A DNA stretch of 35,087 bases from Methyloversatilis sp. XJ19-49. GTDB lineage: Bacteria > Pseudomonadota > Gammaproteobacteria > Burkholderiales > Rhodocyclaceae. The position numbers and the translations under genes are program-made. Below the pieces are notes generated by a model. The model saw only the letters and a list, made by a program, of their open reading frames with translations, had not been told where the DNA came from and ran no database searches. The stretch covers positions 90,085 through 125,171 of the forward strand of contig NZ_JANINI010000014.1 of assembly GCF_024580145.1 (NCBI RefSeq). The letters run 5' to 3'. How positions within the stretch are numbered: the first letter of the stretch is position 1; the number at the start of each line of letters is the position of its first letter. Shown one piece after another: positions 1-12,133 of this stretch.

Positions 1-3000
1 TCGTCTCGGCGGCGCACGCCGACAACACGCCGCAAGCCCTGCCGTTTGCGCAGGACTGGGCAAACATCGGCCTGATCACGGCAAATGATGACTGGAGTGG
101 TGTGCCCGGCATCACCGGTTATCGCGGCGACGCCCTGGTGAGCGCGACCGGCGTCGATCCGCAGACGATCACAGCGGATGGCATTGCATCGCCGGTCGAC
201 GTGAACGCCAATCAGACCAATCCAAATACCTTCAGTACCGGTGGTGTCACCGAATTCCACCTTACCGATCCGGTCGTCGCACTGACCGGCTCGGGTACCG
301 CCGACGCGCCGTTCATCCTGCTGTCGCTGAACACCACCGGCCACAGCGGCATCGTCGTGCGCTACGATCTGCGCGATCTCGACGGCTCGGCCGACAACGC
401 GCAGCAGCAGGTGGCGCTGCAGTACCGCGTGGGCGCCAGCGGCAACTTCATCAATGTGCCGGAAGCCTATGTCGCTGACGCGACCGAAGGCCCGTCGCTG
501 GCCGGCAAGGTAATGCCGGTGCAGGTGACGCTGCCGGCCGACGCCGACAACCAGCCGCTGCTGCAGCTGCGGGTGATCACGACCAATGCGCCGGGCAACG
601 ACGAGTGGGTCGGCATCGACAACATATCGGTACAGGGCGGCGGCAGCGGTGCGGTGAATCAACCCATCGTGACCACCTGCCCGGCGCTTGTGCTGCAGGC
701 CGGCGAAGCAGGCAGCGTGACGGTGGCGGCCAGCGACGCCGACAGCGTGGTCGAGGCATTCTCGCTGACCGGCACCCCGCCGGTTGGTGTGACGGTCGAC
801 GGCTTCGCACCGGCGACGACCGACGGTGGTAGCGCGTCGGCGCAGGTCAGCGTCGCGGCAGGTACAGCGACCGGTCAGTACAGCATCGGTCTGCGCTTCA
901 CGAACAACGAGGCACAGGAAGGAACGTGCAGTGTCGATATCACGGTCGCTGCGCCAGCGGCCATCGTGCCGATCCCGGCTATCCAGGGCAGCGGTGAAGC
1001 CAGTCCGCTGAACGGTCAGGTCGTCACCACCGAGGGCGTCGTCAGTGCCGTGTTCCCCGGTTTGTCGGGCTACTACCTGCAGGATGATGCAGGCGACGGC
1101 GACGCGAGCACTTCTGATGGCATTTTCGTGTTCGCCCCGGGCAACACGGCCGTCGTCGGCCAGCGGATCCGCCTGACGGCCAGCGTCACCGAATTCAATA
1201 CCGTGACCGAACTGGTGTCGCCGAGCGCGGTGCAGGTGCTGGGCAGCGGCGTGACGATCACGCCGACCGACATCGTGCTGCCGGAAGCGTTCGAGGGCGA
1301 ACTGGAGCGCTACGAAGGCATGCTGGTTCGCATCACCTCGCCGCTCACCGTGTCGCAGAACTACTTCCAGGGTCGCTACGGACAGGTGACGCTGTCGGCC
1401 GAAGGACGCATGGAAATCCCGACCAACCGTCACCCGGCGGGCAGCGCCGAAGCACTTGCGCTGCGCGACGAGAACGCCCGTCGCCGCATTGTCCTTGACG
1501 ATGGCTCGAGCGCCCAGAACCCGAACCCGATTCCGTTCATCGGCGCCGACAACACGCTGCGTGCCGGCGACACGGTGAACGGTCTCACCGGCGTGATCGA
1601 CCATGGCCTGATCACCGCGTCGAGCACCGGGCCACGCGACTACAAGCTGCATCCTGTGGTGACACCGGAATTCACCCGCGACAATCCGCGCACCGCCACG
1701 CCGACCGCGGTCGGCGGCAATGTGCGGGTGGCCAGCTTCAATGTGCTGAACTACTTCAGCACGATAGACCAGGCGGGTGCATCGTGCTTCCCGACCGGCA
1801 CGCGCAGCGACTGCCGCGGCGCCGACAGCGCGCTGGAATTCAGCCGTCAGCGCGACAAGATCGTCGCCGCACTGCTGGCGATGGATGCCGACGTGGTCGG
1901 CCTGATCGAGATCGAGAATAACGGCCAGGGCGCGGTGAACAATCTGGTGGCCGCGCTCAATGCGTCCTCCGGCGGCGCGGTCTATGCTGCCGTCGGCCTG
2001 CCGGTCGGCGGCACGGGCACCGACGCCATCCGCCAGGCCATGATCTACAAGCCGGCGAAGGTCACGCCGGTCGGCAGTGCGATCAGCGACACGGCGACGG
2101 TCCATAACCGCCCGCCGCTGGCGCAGACCTTCGCCGCCGCCAATGGCGAGCGCTTCACGGTCATCGTGAATCACTTCAAGTCGAAGTCCTGCGGCGATGC
2201 CGCCGGTGTCGAGGCCGATCAGGGCGACGGTCAGGGCTGCTGGAATCCGCTGCGCGTGCAGCAGGCGGCGGCGCTGCAGACCTTCATTCAGCAACTGCCC
2301 GGCCAGGGTGGTGCGGCCGACGTGCTGGTCATCGGCGACCTGAACGCCTATGCGAAGGAAGCGCCCATCCTCGCATTGACCTCAGGCGGGCTGAGCGATC
2401 TGGCTGCAGGCATCGATCTCAACTACACCTACACCTTCGATGGCGAAAGCGGTGCGCTCGACCATGCGCTGGCCAGCGCTGCGCTGGCCGGCAAGGTGAG
2501 CGGCATCACGCAGTGGCACATCAATACCGATGAGCCCTTCGTGATCGACTACAACACCGAGTTCAAGCCGCAGGACCTGTACGCGCCGACCGCTTTCCGC
2601 TCGTCCGACCACGACCCGGTCCTCATCGGGCTGAACCTGCTGCGCACGATCAACGGCGGCGCCGGTCGCGACACGCTGACCGGTTCCCCGGGCGATGACG
2701 TCATCACCGGCGGCGAAGGCGCGGACCTGCTGACCGGCGGCAACGGCGCGGATACCTTCGTCTATCGAAGCGTGCGCGATGCGCTCGACACCATCACCGA
2801 CTTCGACCCGCAGCAGGATCGGCTCGATGTGCGACAACTGCTGGCCGGCGTCACGACCGGCAGCGACCCGCTGCTCAGCGGCCACATCAGCGTCCGCCAG
2901 ACCGGACCGAACACGATGGTGCTGTTCGACGCCGACGGGTCTGCCGGTCGCGGCGCCGCGCGTCCGCTGGTGACCCTGCGCAATGTGCTGCCGGCCCAAC

Positions 3001-3026
3001 TGGGCAGCGCAACCTTCCTCTACTGA
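1..3026 (+). CDS. ExeM/NucH-type extracellular endonuclease with RTX tail, 5' truncated
   Basis: The reading frame is open from base 3, so the gene begins before the window; 1007 residues are visible. The first visible residues (VSAAHA, then DNTPQ) look like the end of a Sec signal peptide with an AxA-type cleavage site. In order follow a beta-rich N-terminal domain, an OB-fold-like segment (from about base 970), and an endonuclease/exonuclease/phosphatase domain (about 1720-2640). That domain has the expected landmarks: SFNVLNY, LIEIENN, VNHFKSKS, IGDLNAY and SSDHDPV, which supply the metal and catalytic Glu, His, Asp and Asn residues. The last 120 residues hold glycine-aspartate RTX repeats (GGAGRDTLTG, GGEGADLLTGGNGADTF) and a type I secretion target-like end. 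The family degrades extracellular DNA and helps biofilm turnover or phosphate scavenging. Carrying both a Sec signal and an RTX tail is unusual. Family is confident, export route is not. Confidence 0.88.
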   Translation, partial: VSAAHADNTPQALPFAQDWANIGLITANDDWSGVPGITGYRGDALVSATGVDPQTITADGIASPVDVNANQTNPNTFSTGGVTEFHLTDPVVALTGSGTADAPFILLSLNTTGHSGIVVRYDLRDLDGSADNAQQQVALQYRVGASGNFINVPEAYVADATEGPSLAGKVMPVQVTLPADADNQPLLQLRVITTNAPGNDEWVGIDNISVQGGGSGAVNQPIVTTCPALVLQAGEAGSVTVAASDADSVVEAFSLTGTPPVGVTVDGFAPATTDGGSASAQVSVAAGTATGQYSIGLRFTNNEAQEGTCSVDITVAAPAAIVPIPAIQGSGEASPLNGQVVTTEGVVSAVFPGLSGYYLQDDAGDGDASTSDGIFVFAPGNTAVVGQRIRLTASVTEFNTVTELVSPSAVQVLGSGVTITPTDIVLPEAFEGELERYEGMLVRITSPLTVSQNYFQGRYGQVTLSAEGRMEIPTNRHPAGSAEALALRDENARRRIVLDDGSSAQNPNPIPFIGADNTLRAGDTVNGLTGVIDHGLITASSTGPRDYKLHPVVTPEFTRDNPRTATPTAVGGNVRVASFNVLNYFSTIDQAGASCFPTGTRSDCRGADSALEFSRQRDKIVAALLAMDADVVGLIEIENNGQGAVNNLVAALNASSGGAVYAAVGLPVGGTGTDAIRQAMIYKPAKVTPVGSAISDTATVHNRPPLAQTFAAANGERFTVIVNHFKSKSCGDAAGVEADQGDGQGCWNPLRVQQAAALQTFIQQLPGQGGAADVLVIGDLNAYAKEAPILALTSGGLSDLAAGIDLNYTYTFDGESGALDHALASAALAGKVSGITQWHINTDEPFVIDYNTEFKPQDLYAPTAFRSSDHDPVLIGLNLLRTINGGAGRDTLTGSPGDDVITGGEGADLLTGGNGADTFVYRSVRDALDTITDFDPQQDRLDVRQLLAGVTTGSDPLLSGHISVRQTGPNTMVLFDADGSAGRGAARPLVTLRNVLPAQLGSATFLY

Positions 3027-3045
3027 ACACCGACTTTCCGGAGCC

Positions 3046-3780
3046 ATGACCATGATCACCAGACCCCTAGCCGCCGCAGCGCTCATTGCCTCGCTGTTCG
3101 CCACCGCTGCGCACGCCGACGTGCGTTTCAGCGAAGACTTCAACAGCGGCTACGCCGCCAACTGGCAGACCGCGGGCGACGTGTCCGCGCAGGACAACTC
3201 GGGCGACACCTACATCGCCCTGACGACGGCATCGCTGACGTTCGAGGATGACTTCCCGCTGCCGGCCGGCTCGTTCAATCTGAGCGGTGTGGCCGCGGTC
3301 GAAACCGGTCTCGCGCTTGAGATGGCGATCGGTGCCGAGCCCGGCGCCTTCGACCGCGGCGACGACTTCACCTACGAAGGTTCGGCCATCTGGCGCAGCG
3401 TGAACGTGAATGTCGGCGACATCCTGCGCTTCGACTGGCTACTGGCGACCAACGAAGTTGGCGCCGAAGCGCGGCCGGACTTTGCTTTCCTGTCGGTCGA
3501 CGGCGACATCACGCGCATCGCCTCGGTCGCCGATGCCACGTCGGCGCCGATCCTCGATTTTCTGGCCGACACCGGAATCCGCAGCTTCGAGTATGTATTC
3601 ACGCGCGGCGGTGCGGTGCAGTTGGCGTTCGGAGTCGTTGATGTGGGCGACTACGGCGTCACGACCGCACTGGCGATCGACAACGTGAGCATCACCGCGG
3701 TGCCGGAACCGGAAAGCTGGGCGCTGATGCTTGCGGGTCTGATCGGTGTGGCGGGCGCGGCCCGTCGCGCGCGTCGCTGA
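3046..3780 (+). CDS. PEP-CTERM sorting domain protein
   Basis: A 244-residue exported protein of unknown specific function. The N-terminus (MTMITRPLAAAALIASLFA, ending AAHA before DVRF) is a signal peptide. The body is a beta-rich, acidic domain beginning FSEDFNSG. The C-terminus has the tripartite PEP-CTERM signal: VPEPESWAL, a short hydrophobic stretch (LMLAGLIGVAGAA) and a basic end (RRARR). In this system exosortase (EpsH/XrtA type) cleaves at the motif and the protein is displayed or released with the exopolysaccharide. GGAG at 3040-3043 is only 2 bases from the first ATG but 8 from the second ATG (3052), so translation may start at 3052. It lies 19 bases after the nuclease gene and is probably co-transcribed with it. 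No exosortase gene is in the window. Confidence 0.85.
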   Translation: MTMITRPLAAAALIASLFATAAHADVRFSEDFNSGYAANWQTAGDVSAQDNSGDTYIALTTASLTFEDDFPLPAGSFNLSGVAAVETGLALEMAIGAEPGAFDRGDDFTYEGSAIWRSVNVNVGDILRFDWLLATNEVGAEARPDFAFLSVDGDITRIASVADATSAPILDFLADTGIRSFEYVFTRGGAVQLAFGVVDVGDYGVTTALAIDNVSITAVPEPESWALMLAGLIGVAGAARRARR

Positions 3781-3789
3781 GCGACGTCC

Positions 3790-4461
3790 TCACGTCGTCT
3801 GCGCCGCCAAGTGCGCGCGCAGGCGGCGGGCGTGCCACAGGCGCACGCCGAACAGCGTGGCGAGGATGCAGGCATAAAGGATGGGTTCGGTCAGGTCCTT
3901 TTTCACCAGCCACCAGTAGTGCGCCACCCCGAGGACGCCGACGACGTACACGAGTTTGTGCAGCCGCTGCCAGGCGCGGCCGCCGAGCCGGCGCACCATG
4001 CCGTTGGTTGAGGTCACGGCGAGCGGCAGCAGCAGCAGGAACGCACCGAACCCGATCGTGATGAAGGGCCGTTTGATGATGTCCTTCACGATGCCTTCGA
4101 AGTCGAAGAACTGGTCCAGCCACAGATAGGTGAGCAGGTGCAGGCTGGCGTAGAAGAACGCGTACAGCCCGAGCATGCGGCGCAGGCGTACCAGCCAGTG
4201 CCAGCCGGTGATCTGGCGCAGCGGCGTCACGGCCAGCGTTACCAGCAGCAGGCGCAGCGTCCAGTCACCGGTGGCGCGCGTGATGTATTCGATCGGATTG
4301 GCGCCCAGCCGGTCCGTGCCGGCGCCGAATGCCAGCCACAGGAGCGGCATCAGGCAGGCGACCCAAACGAGGCGCCACAGCCATCTGAACGTGACGGGCC
4401 CCGGCGTCCGGGCGCGCGCATTGCGGCCCGGGGGCGGTACGGTCGATGCACGTGCCTGCAC
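3790..4461 (-). CDS. msrQ: MsrQ, heme-binding membrane subunit of the MsrPQ system
   Basis: A 223-residue polytopic membrane protein with about six hydrophobic segments, matching the YedZ/MsrQ ferric-reductase-like family in length and sequence. It carries heme b and passes quinol or flavin electrons to periplasmic MsrP, which reduces oxidised methionines in envelope proteins. Conserved histidines occur in the family positions (FYASLHLLTYL, RLHKLVYV, VAHYWW). The start is GTG at 4459-4461, one base after the msrP stop, so the two are almost certainly translationally coupled. Its 3' end faces the PEP-CTERM gene with only 9 bases between stops. Confidence 0.93.
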   Translation of the reverse strand: MQARASTVPPPGRNARARTPGPVTFRWLWRLVWVACLMPLLWLAFGAGTDRLGANPIEYITRATGDWTLRLLLVTLAVTPLRQITGWHWLVRLRRMLGLYAFFYASLHLLTYLWLDQFFDFEGIVKDIIKRPFITIGFGAFLLLLPLAVTSTNGMVRRLGGRAWQRLHKLVYVVGVLGVAHYWWLVKKDLTEPILYACILATLFGVRLWHARRLRAHLAAQTT

Positions 4462-4462
4462 C

Positions 4463-5416
4463 TCAGTAGTACTTCCTCAGGTCCATGCCCGTGTAGAGCG
4501 ACGCAACCTGATCGCCGTATCCATTGAACATCAGCGTCTTGCGCTTCGAGAACTCGCCGATGCGCCGCTCGCGTCCCTGGCTCCAGCGCGGGTGGTCGAC
4601 GTCCGGATTCACATTCGAATAGAAGCCGTACTCGCGACCGGCGGCGCGCGACCAGGCGCTCAGCGGCTCCTTGTCGGTGAAGCGGATCTTCACGATCGAC
4701 TTCGCGCTCTTGAAACCGTACTTCCAGGGCACCACCAGTCGCATCGGTGCGCCGTTCTGGTTCGGCAGCACTTCGCCGTACAGGCCCACGGCGATGAGGG
4801 TGAGAGTATGCATGGCTTCATCGAGCCGCAGGCCTTCGACGTACGGCCACTCGAGCACCGCGCTGCGCACGCCGGGCATGGTCTTCGGATCGGCCAGCGT
4901 GGTGAATTCGACGTACTTCGCGCTGCCCAGCGGCTCGACCTGCCTGAGCAGCACTGACAGCGGAATGCCGACCCAGGGCACGACCATCGACCATGCTTCG
5001 ACGCAGCGCAGCCGGTAGATGCGTTCCTCCAGCGGCGCCAGCTTCAGCACCTCCTCGATGCCCAGCGTCCTGGGCTTCTGCACCAGGCCCTCGATGCTCA
5101 CAGTCCACGGCCGGGTGGACATGCGGTGGGCATTCTTCGACGGATCGCCCTTGTCGGTGCCGAATTCATAGAAATTGCAGTAGCTGGTGATGTCCTCATA
5201 GTCGTTCGGCTTTTCGTCGGTCGAGAAGGGGCTTCTCGCCAGTGGCCCGAGCTTTTCGCCGCGCTTGCCCTGCGCGTCGGCGATCCTCGGCAGGCCGCCG
5301 AGCAGCGCCGCACCGGCACCCAGTCCGGCTGCGCGGATGAAGTCGCGGCGGGTATCGAACAGCGCGCGCGGCGTGATGTCGGAAGGCACGATGTCGGCCG
5401 GGCGTTTGATCAGCAT
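4463..5416 (-). CDS. msrP: MsrP, molybdopterin protein-methionine-sulfoxide reductase
   Basis: The catalytic subunit of the periplasmic methionine sulfoxide repair system, 317 residues. A twin-arginine signal ([19 protein letters not shown], residues 23-41) sends the folded, cofactor-loaded enzyme through Tat. The oxidoreductase molybdopterin domain follows, with the molybdenum-ligand cysteine at C138 in [10 protein letters not shown], equivalent to the single Mo-binding Cys of E. coli YedY. The reading frame extends upstream to 5470, but the ATG at 5416 is preferred because AGGAG lies 7 bases before it and it gives the normal N-terminus. msrQ follows immediately. Confidence 0.95.
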   Translation of the reverse strand: MLIKRPADIVPSDITPRALFDTRRDFIRAAGLGAGAALLGGLPRIADAQGKRGEKLGPLARSPFSTDEKPNDYEDITSYCNFYEFGTDKGDPSKNAHRMSTRPWTVSIEGLVQKPRTLGIEEVLKLAPLEERIYRLRCVEAWSMVVPWVGIPLSVLLRQVEPLGSAKYVEFTTLADPKTMPGVRSAVLEWPYVEGLRLDEAMHTLTLIAVGLYGEVLPNQNGAPMRLVVPWKYGFKSAKSIVKIRFTDKEPLSAWSRAAGREYGFYSNVNPDVDHPRWSQGRERRIGEFSKRKTLMFNGYGDQVASLYTGMDLRKYY

Positions 5417-5556
5417 GGTGAAGCTCCTCGTTGTACGCTGCAGGGTGTCCGGACTGGGGGGTATCGGCATTGAATCGCGTGCGGCCTGCGATCGAACGTC
5501 AACAGACCCCAGTGCTGACCGGCCGCATCGGCGCGACCTTACCTGTATGACTGCAG

Positions 5557-6369
5557 ATGAACCGAAAGATTTTTCCCGAACTGCTCAACCTGCTGATGTG
5601 CGAGGCGCCGCAGGCCAAGTGCGCTGCGGTGGCCTCGCTGTGGTCAGACTGGCAGGCGGGTGTGGTGTTCGATCGCGCGGCATCGCTGCCGCATGCCATC
5701 GACGAACCCGGCCGGCCGGCGCGACCCGAACTGGTCGCGCCCTCTGCGCTGCGTTCGCGCCGTGTGGGCACGCGCGAAGGTCACGCGGCGATGATCCATG
5801 CGATCTGTCACATCGAATTCACCGCCATCAATCTTGCACTCGACGCGGCCTGGCGCTTCCGTGACCTGCCGGAGGCCTACCTGGCCGACTGGCTGCGCGT
5901 GGCGGCTGACGAAGCGCACCACTTCGGTCTGCTACGGACCCACCTGCAGACGCTGGGCTTCGACTATGGTGACTTTCCGGCGCACGCCGGCCTGTGGGAC
6001 ATGGCGCGGCGTACCGCCGATGACGTGCTGGCCCGCATGGCGCTGGTGCCGCGCGTGCTCGAAGCGCGCGGGCTGGACGCCACGCCGCCCATCATGGACA
6101 AGCTGCGCAACATCGGCGATGCGCCGGCGCTGGCCATCCTCGACCTCATCCTGAATGACGAAATCACGCATGTCGCAATCGGTGACCGCTGGTTCCGTCA
6201 TGTGTGCGCACAACGCGGACTGGCGCCCGAGGCCACCTTCCTCACACTGTTCAATGCCTTCGATGCACCGCGGCTGCAGCCGCCGGTCAACGCAAAAGCC
6301 CGCCTGGCGGCGGGCTTTTCCGAAGGCGAAATCGACAGCCTGACCGCTCAGCGCAGACCTGCCGCATAG
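5557..6369 (+). CDS. Ferritin-like DUF455 family protein
   Basis: A 270-residue protein of the DUF455 ferritin-like family, related in fold to diiron proteins such as MiaE. The sequence shows the helical-bundle carboxylate and histidine motifs expected of a diiron site: [19 protein letters not shown] and [13 protein letters not shown]. The physiological substrate is unknown, so no specific reaction is assigned. It is divergent from msrP across 140 bases. Its last 22 bases overlap the end of the cytochrome c4 gene on the other strand, and its C-terminal codons ([12 protein letters not shown]) contain a perfect terminator hairpin at 6294-6319 that appears to serve the opposing gene. Confidence 0.88.
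   Translation: MNRKIFPELLNLLMCEAPQAKCAAVASLWSDWQAGVVFDRAASLPHAIDEPGRPARPELVAPSALRSRRVGTREGHAAMIHAICHIEFTAINLALDAAWRFRDLPEAYLADWLRVAADEAHHFGLLRTHLQTLGFDYGDFPAHAGLWDMARRTADDVLARMALVPRVLEARGLDATPPIMDKLRNIGDAPALAILDLILNDEITHVAIGDRWFRHVCAQRGLAPEATFLTLFNAFDAPRLQPPVNAKARLAAGFSEGEIDSLTAQRRPAA
6294..6319. terminator. Bidirectional Rho-independent terminator inside the DUF455 gene
   Basis: AAAAGCCCGCC (6294-6304), loop TGGC, GGCGGGCTTTT (6309-6319): an 11-bp perfect stem with a T run in both directions. On the minus strand it lies 28 bases past the cytochrome c4 stop, the classic position for its terminator. On the plus strand it sits about 50 bases before the DUF455 stop codon. Confidence 0.8.
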
Positions 6370-6998
6370 TCGGAAACCGCCTTGATTTCGGCGTCGGTCA
6401 TCTTGATGGCAATCATGCGCATCATCTTGGCAGGATCATTCGCGCGTTCAGCGACACGGAAGTACTTCAACTGCGTTTCAGTGTAATCGGCGTGCTGGCC
6501 GGCAATGCGCGGGTACTGTGCAGGCATGCCGGCACCAGCCGGGCCGTGACAGCCGGCACAGGCGGGCAGACCCTTTTCGAGGTCGCCGCCACGCCACAGG
6601 CGCTGGCCGAGTTCGATGCTTTCGCGGTTGCCCTTGGCCTTTTCCGGCGTCTGGGTCTGGCTCGCATAGTAGGCGGACACGTTGCGCATATCGGCTTCCG
6701 ACAGGCCGGAGGCCAGTGCGCCCATGATGGCGTTGGCGCGCTCGGGCGGCTGACCGTCCTTGCTGCGGAAATTCATCAATTGCTTGTACAGGTATTCGGG
6801 ATGCTGGCCGGCCAGCTTGGGATTGACCGCGATGACGCTGTTGCCGTCGGCGCCGTGACAGGCCGCGCACACTTGCGTCGCGATGGTCTTGCCGGCCGCG
6901 ATGTCCGCTTTCGGGGCGGTTTTTTCGTCAGACGCCAGCGCGCTGGCGGAGACCAGGGTCAGAGACAGGGCAAAACCGAAAGACTTGAGCATACGCAT
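6348..6998 (-). CDS. Cytochrome c4, diheme periplasmic electron carrier
   Basis: A 216-residue exported diheme cytochrome. A signal peptide (MRMLKSFGFALSLTLVSASALA) is followed by two homologous class I cytochrome c domains, with heme motifs CAACH (44-48) and CAGCH (147-151) and methionines placed to be the distal ligands. Cytochrome c4 passes electrons from the bc1 complex or other donors to terminal oxidases. The frame continues upstream to 7103, but the ATG at 6996-6998 has AGGA 5 bases upstream and begins the signal peptide directly. Transcription probably ends at the hairpin at 6294-6319. Confidence 0.93.
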   Translation of the reverse strand: MRMLKSFGFALSLTLVSASALASDEKTAPKADIAAGKTIATQVCAACHGADGNSVIAVNPKLAGQHPEYLYKQLMNFRSKDGQPPERANAIMGALASGLSEADMRNVSAYYASQTQTPEKAKGNRESIELGQRLWRGGDLEKGLPACAGCHGPAGAGMPAQYPRIAGQHADYTETQLKYFRVAERANDPAKMMRMIAIKMTDAEIKAVSDYAAGLR

Positions 6999-7087
6999 GA
7001 CTATCCTTGAACGATGAATCCGGTCGTTGGCCCGGTCGATGGCCGGGTCGGTGCCGGATGGATCTGTGGCCGGTTGAATAGGGTGAT

Positions 7088-7111
7088 ACGGTAAACTCCT
7101 CATTTTACCGT
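7088..7111. promoter_or_regulatory. Perfect inverted repeat between cytochrome c4 and engB
   Basis: ACGGTAAA, loop CTCCTCAT, TTTACCGT: an 8-bp perfect inverted repeat in the divergent control region. It lies 32 bases before the engB start and 89 bases before the cytochrome start. It may be an operator or overlap the promoters (the minus strand reads TAAAAT, a possible -10). Function unknown. Confidence 0.5.
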
Positions 7112-7143
7112 GTTTTCCTGGGCGCGCGTGGCGCGTAATCGAT

Positions 7144-7773
7144 TTGTCCTCTCTGTTCCGCGGTGCTGCATTTCATCTGTCCGTCGCCAAGCCATCAGGC
7201 CTGCCTGCGCCTGCCGGCCCGGAAATCGCGTTTGCCGGCCGTTCCAATGCGGGTAAATCGAGTGCCATCAATACTCTGGTCGGCCACACGCGTCTGGCTT
7301 TCGTCAGCAAGACGCCCGGGCGTACCCAGCTGATCAACTACTTCACGCTGGTGCGCGGCGGCTTTCTGGTCGACCTGCCCGGCTACGGCTATGCTCAGGT
7401 GCCGATCGAAGTCCGCAAGGCTTGGGCAGGACTGATCGAGCGCTACCTGAAGGAACGCGAAAGCCTCGCCGGCCTCGTGCTCATCATGGATGCGCGTCAC
7501 CCGCTCACGCCTCTGGACTGGAACATGATCGAATGGTTCTCGGTGAGCGGCAAGCCGATGCATGTTCTGCTGACCAAGGCCGACAAGCTGACCCGCAGCG
7601 CTCAGGCGGCGACGCTGGCCGACGTGCGCAGACAGCTGTCCGGCATGGGGGAGCAGGTCAGCGTACAACTGTTTTCCAGCCTGAAGAAGACCGGTGTCGA
7701 GGAAGCCGAGGCGGCCGTTTCGCCATGGCTGGCCGCGCATCTGCCTGACCAGGCATCGTCGACACCGGTCTGA
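7144..7773 (+). CDS. engB: EngB/YihA ribosome-biogenesis GTPase
   Basis: A 209-residue essential-type GTPase of the YihA/YsxC family, which acts late in assembly of the 50S subunit. G motifs are intact: G1 GRSNAGKS (32-39), G2 around [10 protein letters not shown]3 DLPGYG (77-82) and G4 TKAD (144-147). The start codon is TTG; no in-frame ATG or GTG lies just upstream, and the resulting N-terminus ([21 protein letters not shown]) aligns with the family start. No clear ribosome binding site is visible, so initiation is probably weak. Confidence 0.92.
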   Translation: MSSLFRGAAFHLSVAKPSGLPAPAGPEIAFAGRSNAGKSSAINTLVGHTRLAFVSKTPGRTQLINYFTLVRGGFLVDLPGYGYAQVPIEVRKAWAGLIERYLKERESLAGLVLIMDARHPLTPLDWNMIEWFSVSGKPMHVLLTKADKLTRSAQAATLADVRRQLSGMGEQVSVQLFSSLKKTGVEEAEAAVSPWLAAHLPDQASSTPV

Positions 7774-7821
7774 CATCTGTTGCAGCGAAAGGGCCCACGG
7801 CGCACAGAACGCCGGGGCCGG

Positions 7822-11207
<3,386 letters not shown>

Positions 11208-11229
11208 CTAGGGTCGGGAAAAAGTGATT

Positions 11230-11679
11230 TCAAGACTGCCGCAGCAACGCCTTGCGCTGGGTCAACATCCGTATCGCATCGCGATTGGTCCATGAAAACA
11301 CTGCGTCAAGCGCCTCGCGCCAGGGCAGCCAGCGCCAGTCGCGGTGCTCGTCGGGTGCCAGCGTGATCGGCGTGTTGCGCGGTACGCACAGGCTGAACAG
11401 GTGTTCGGTGTTGTGCGTGACACCCGGCGGGTAGCGCTGGCGCCACATCGGGAAGATTTCGAAGCGGCTGCTGTGATGCCAGCGCTCGAAGTGCTCGGCC
11501 GGGGCGACGATTCCGGTTTCTTCGGCCACTTCACGCTGTGCCGCCTCGGCCAGCGATTCGCCGGCTTCGACGCTGCCCGTGACCGACTGCCAGAAACCCG
11601 GGTGCTTCGCCCGTTCGATCAGCAGGATGTCACCACAATCACTGTGGATCAGCACCAGGACCGACTGCGGTCGCTTCAT
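11230..11679 (-). CDS. nudB: Dihydroneopterin triphosphate diphosphatase (Nudix)
   Basis: A 149-residue Nudix hydrolase. The Nudix box is complete at residues 35-57: G-x5-E-x7-REVAEETGI. Sequence around it (AKHPGFWQSVTG, FERWHHSSRFEIFP, EHLFSLCVP) matches NudB, which removes pyrophosphate from dihydroneopterin triphosphate in folate synthesis. The ATG at 11677-11679 overlaps the barstar stop (ATGA), so it is translated after barstar in the aspS cluster; a nudB position downstream of aspS is common in proteobacteria. Confidence 0.9.
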   Translation of the reverse strand: MKRPQSVLVLIHSDCGDILLIERAKHPGFWQSVTGSVEAGESLAEAAQREVAEETGIVAPAEHFERWHHSSRFEIFPMWRQRYPPGVTHNTEHLFSLCVPRNTPITLAPDEHRDWRWLPWREALDAVFSWTNRDAIRMLTQRKALLRQS

Positions 11680-12131
11680 GCGCTGGCCATGAAGGGGCGT
11701 GCCAGCGTATTCGGCTGGTCGATCAGCACCCAGAACGGCGTGCCGCGCGCGCGCCATTCGGCGGCGGCCTCGTCGAGCACGGCGACGATGGCATTGAAGT
11801 CGTCCTTGCAATGTTCGACCGGCTTCGCGCAGCCACTCAGATGCACCAGATATCCGCCGGCCGGTATCCACGACAGGTCGCCGAGGCAGTCGCCGAGCGC
11901 GTCAAGGTTGTGGCCGAAGGTGGCCGGAAAGCCGAAGGTGTCGGCGAAGGCCTGGAACAGCGCAGCGCGGTCGCGCGCGTCCTTGAGATCGAGACCGATC
12001 AGCAGCAATCCGGCCTGATCGGCCACGCGCGCTGCGCGGGCAGCCGCGGTGGGCTGCGCGAAAAAAACGCCGCTGCGCGAGGCGTCGCGCAATCGGGCCT
12101 CCATCGATGTCGGTGGCGGCAGGGAAGACAT
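11676..12131 (-). CDS. Barstar-family ribonuclease inhibitor
   Basis: A 151-residue protein whose centre (residues about 60-135) is a barstar domain: FADTFGFPATFGHNLDALGDCLGDL is the characteristic helix and loop with the acidic residues that plug a barnase-type active site. About 40 extra N-terminal residues precede the domain. It starts 2 bases after the stop of a secreted barnase-like RNase, the arrangement expected of a toxin and its cytoplasmic immunity protein, and ends in a 4-base overlap with nudB. That it neutralises the neighbouring RNase is an inference from family and position. Confidence 0.9.
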   Translation of the reverse strand: MSSLPPPTSMEARLRDASRSGVFFAQPTAAARAARVADQAGLLLIGLDLKDARDRAALFQAFADTFGFPATFGHNLDALGDCLGDLSWIPAGGYLVHLSGCAKPVEHCKDDFNAIVAVLDEAAAEWRARGTPFWVLIDQPNTLARPFMASA

Positions 12132-12133
12132 GG

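Noticed and set aside
2382-3143. 253-residue open frame on the minus strand opposite the nuclease
   Set aside because: It lies against a clearly coding RTX and nuclease region, has no recognisable domain, and such frames arise from GC-rich codon bias.
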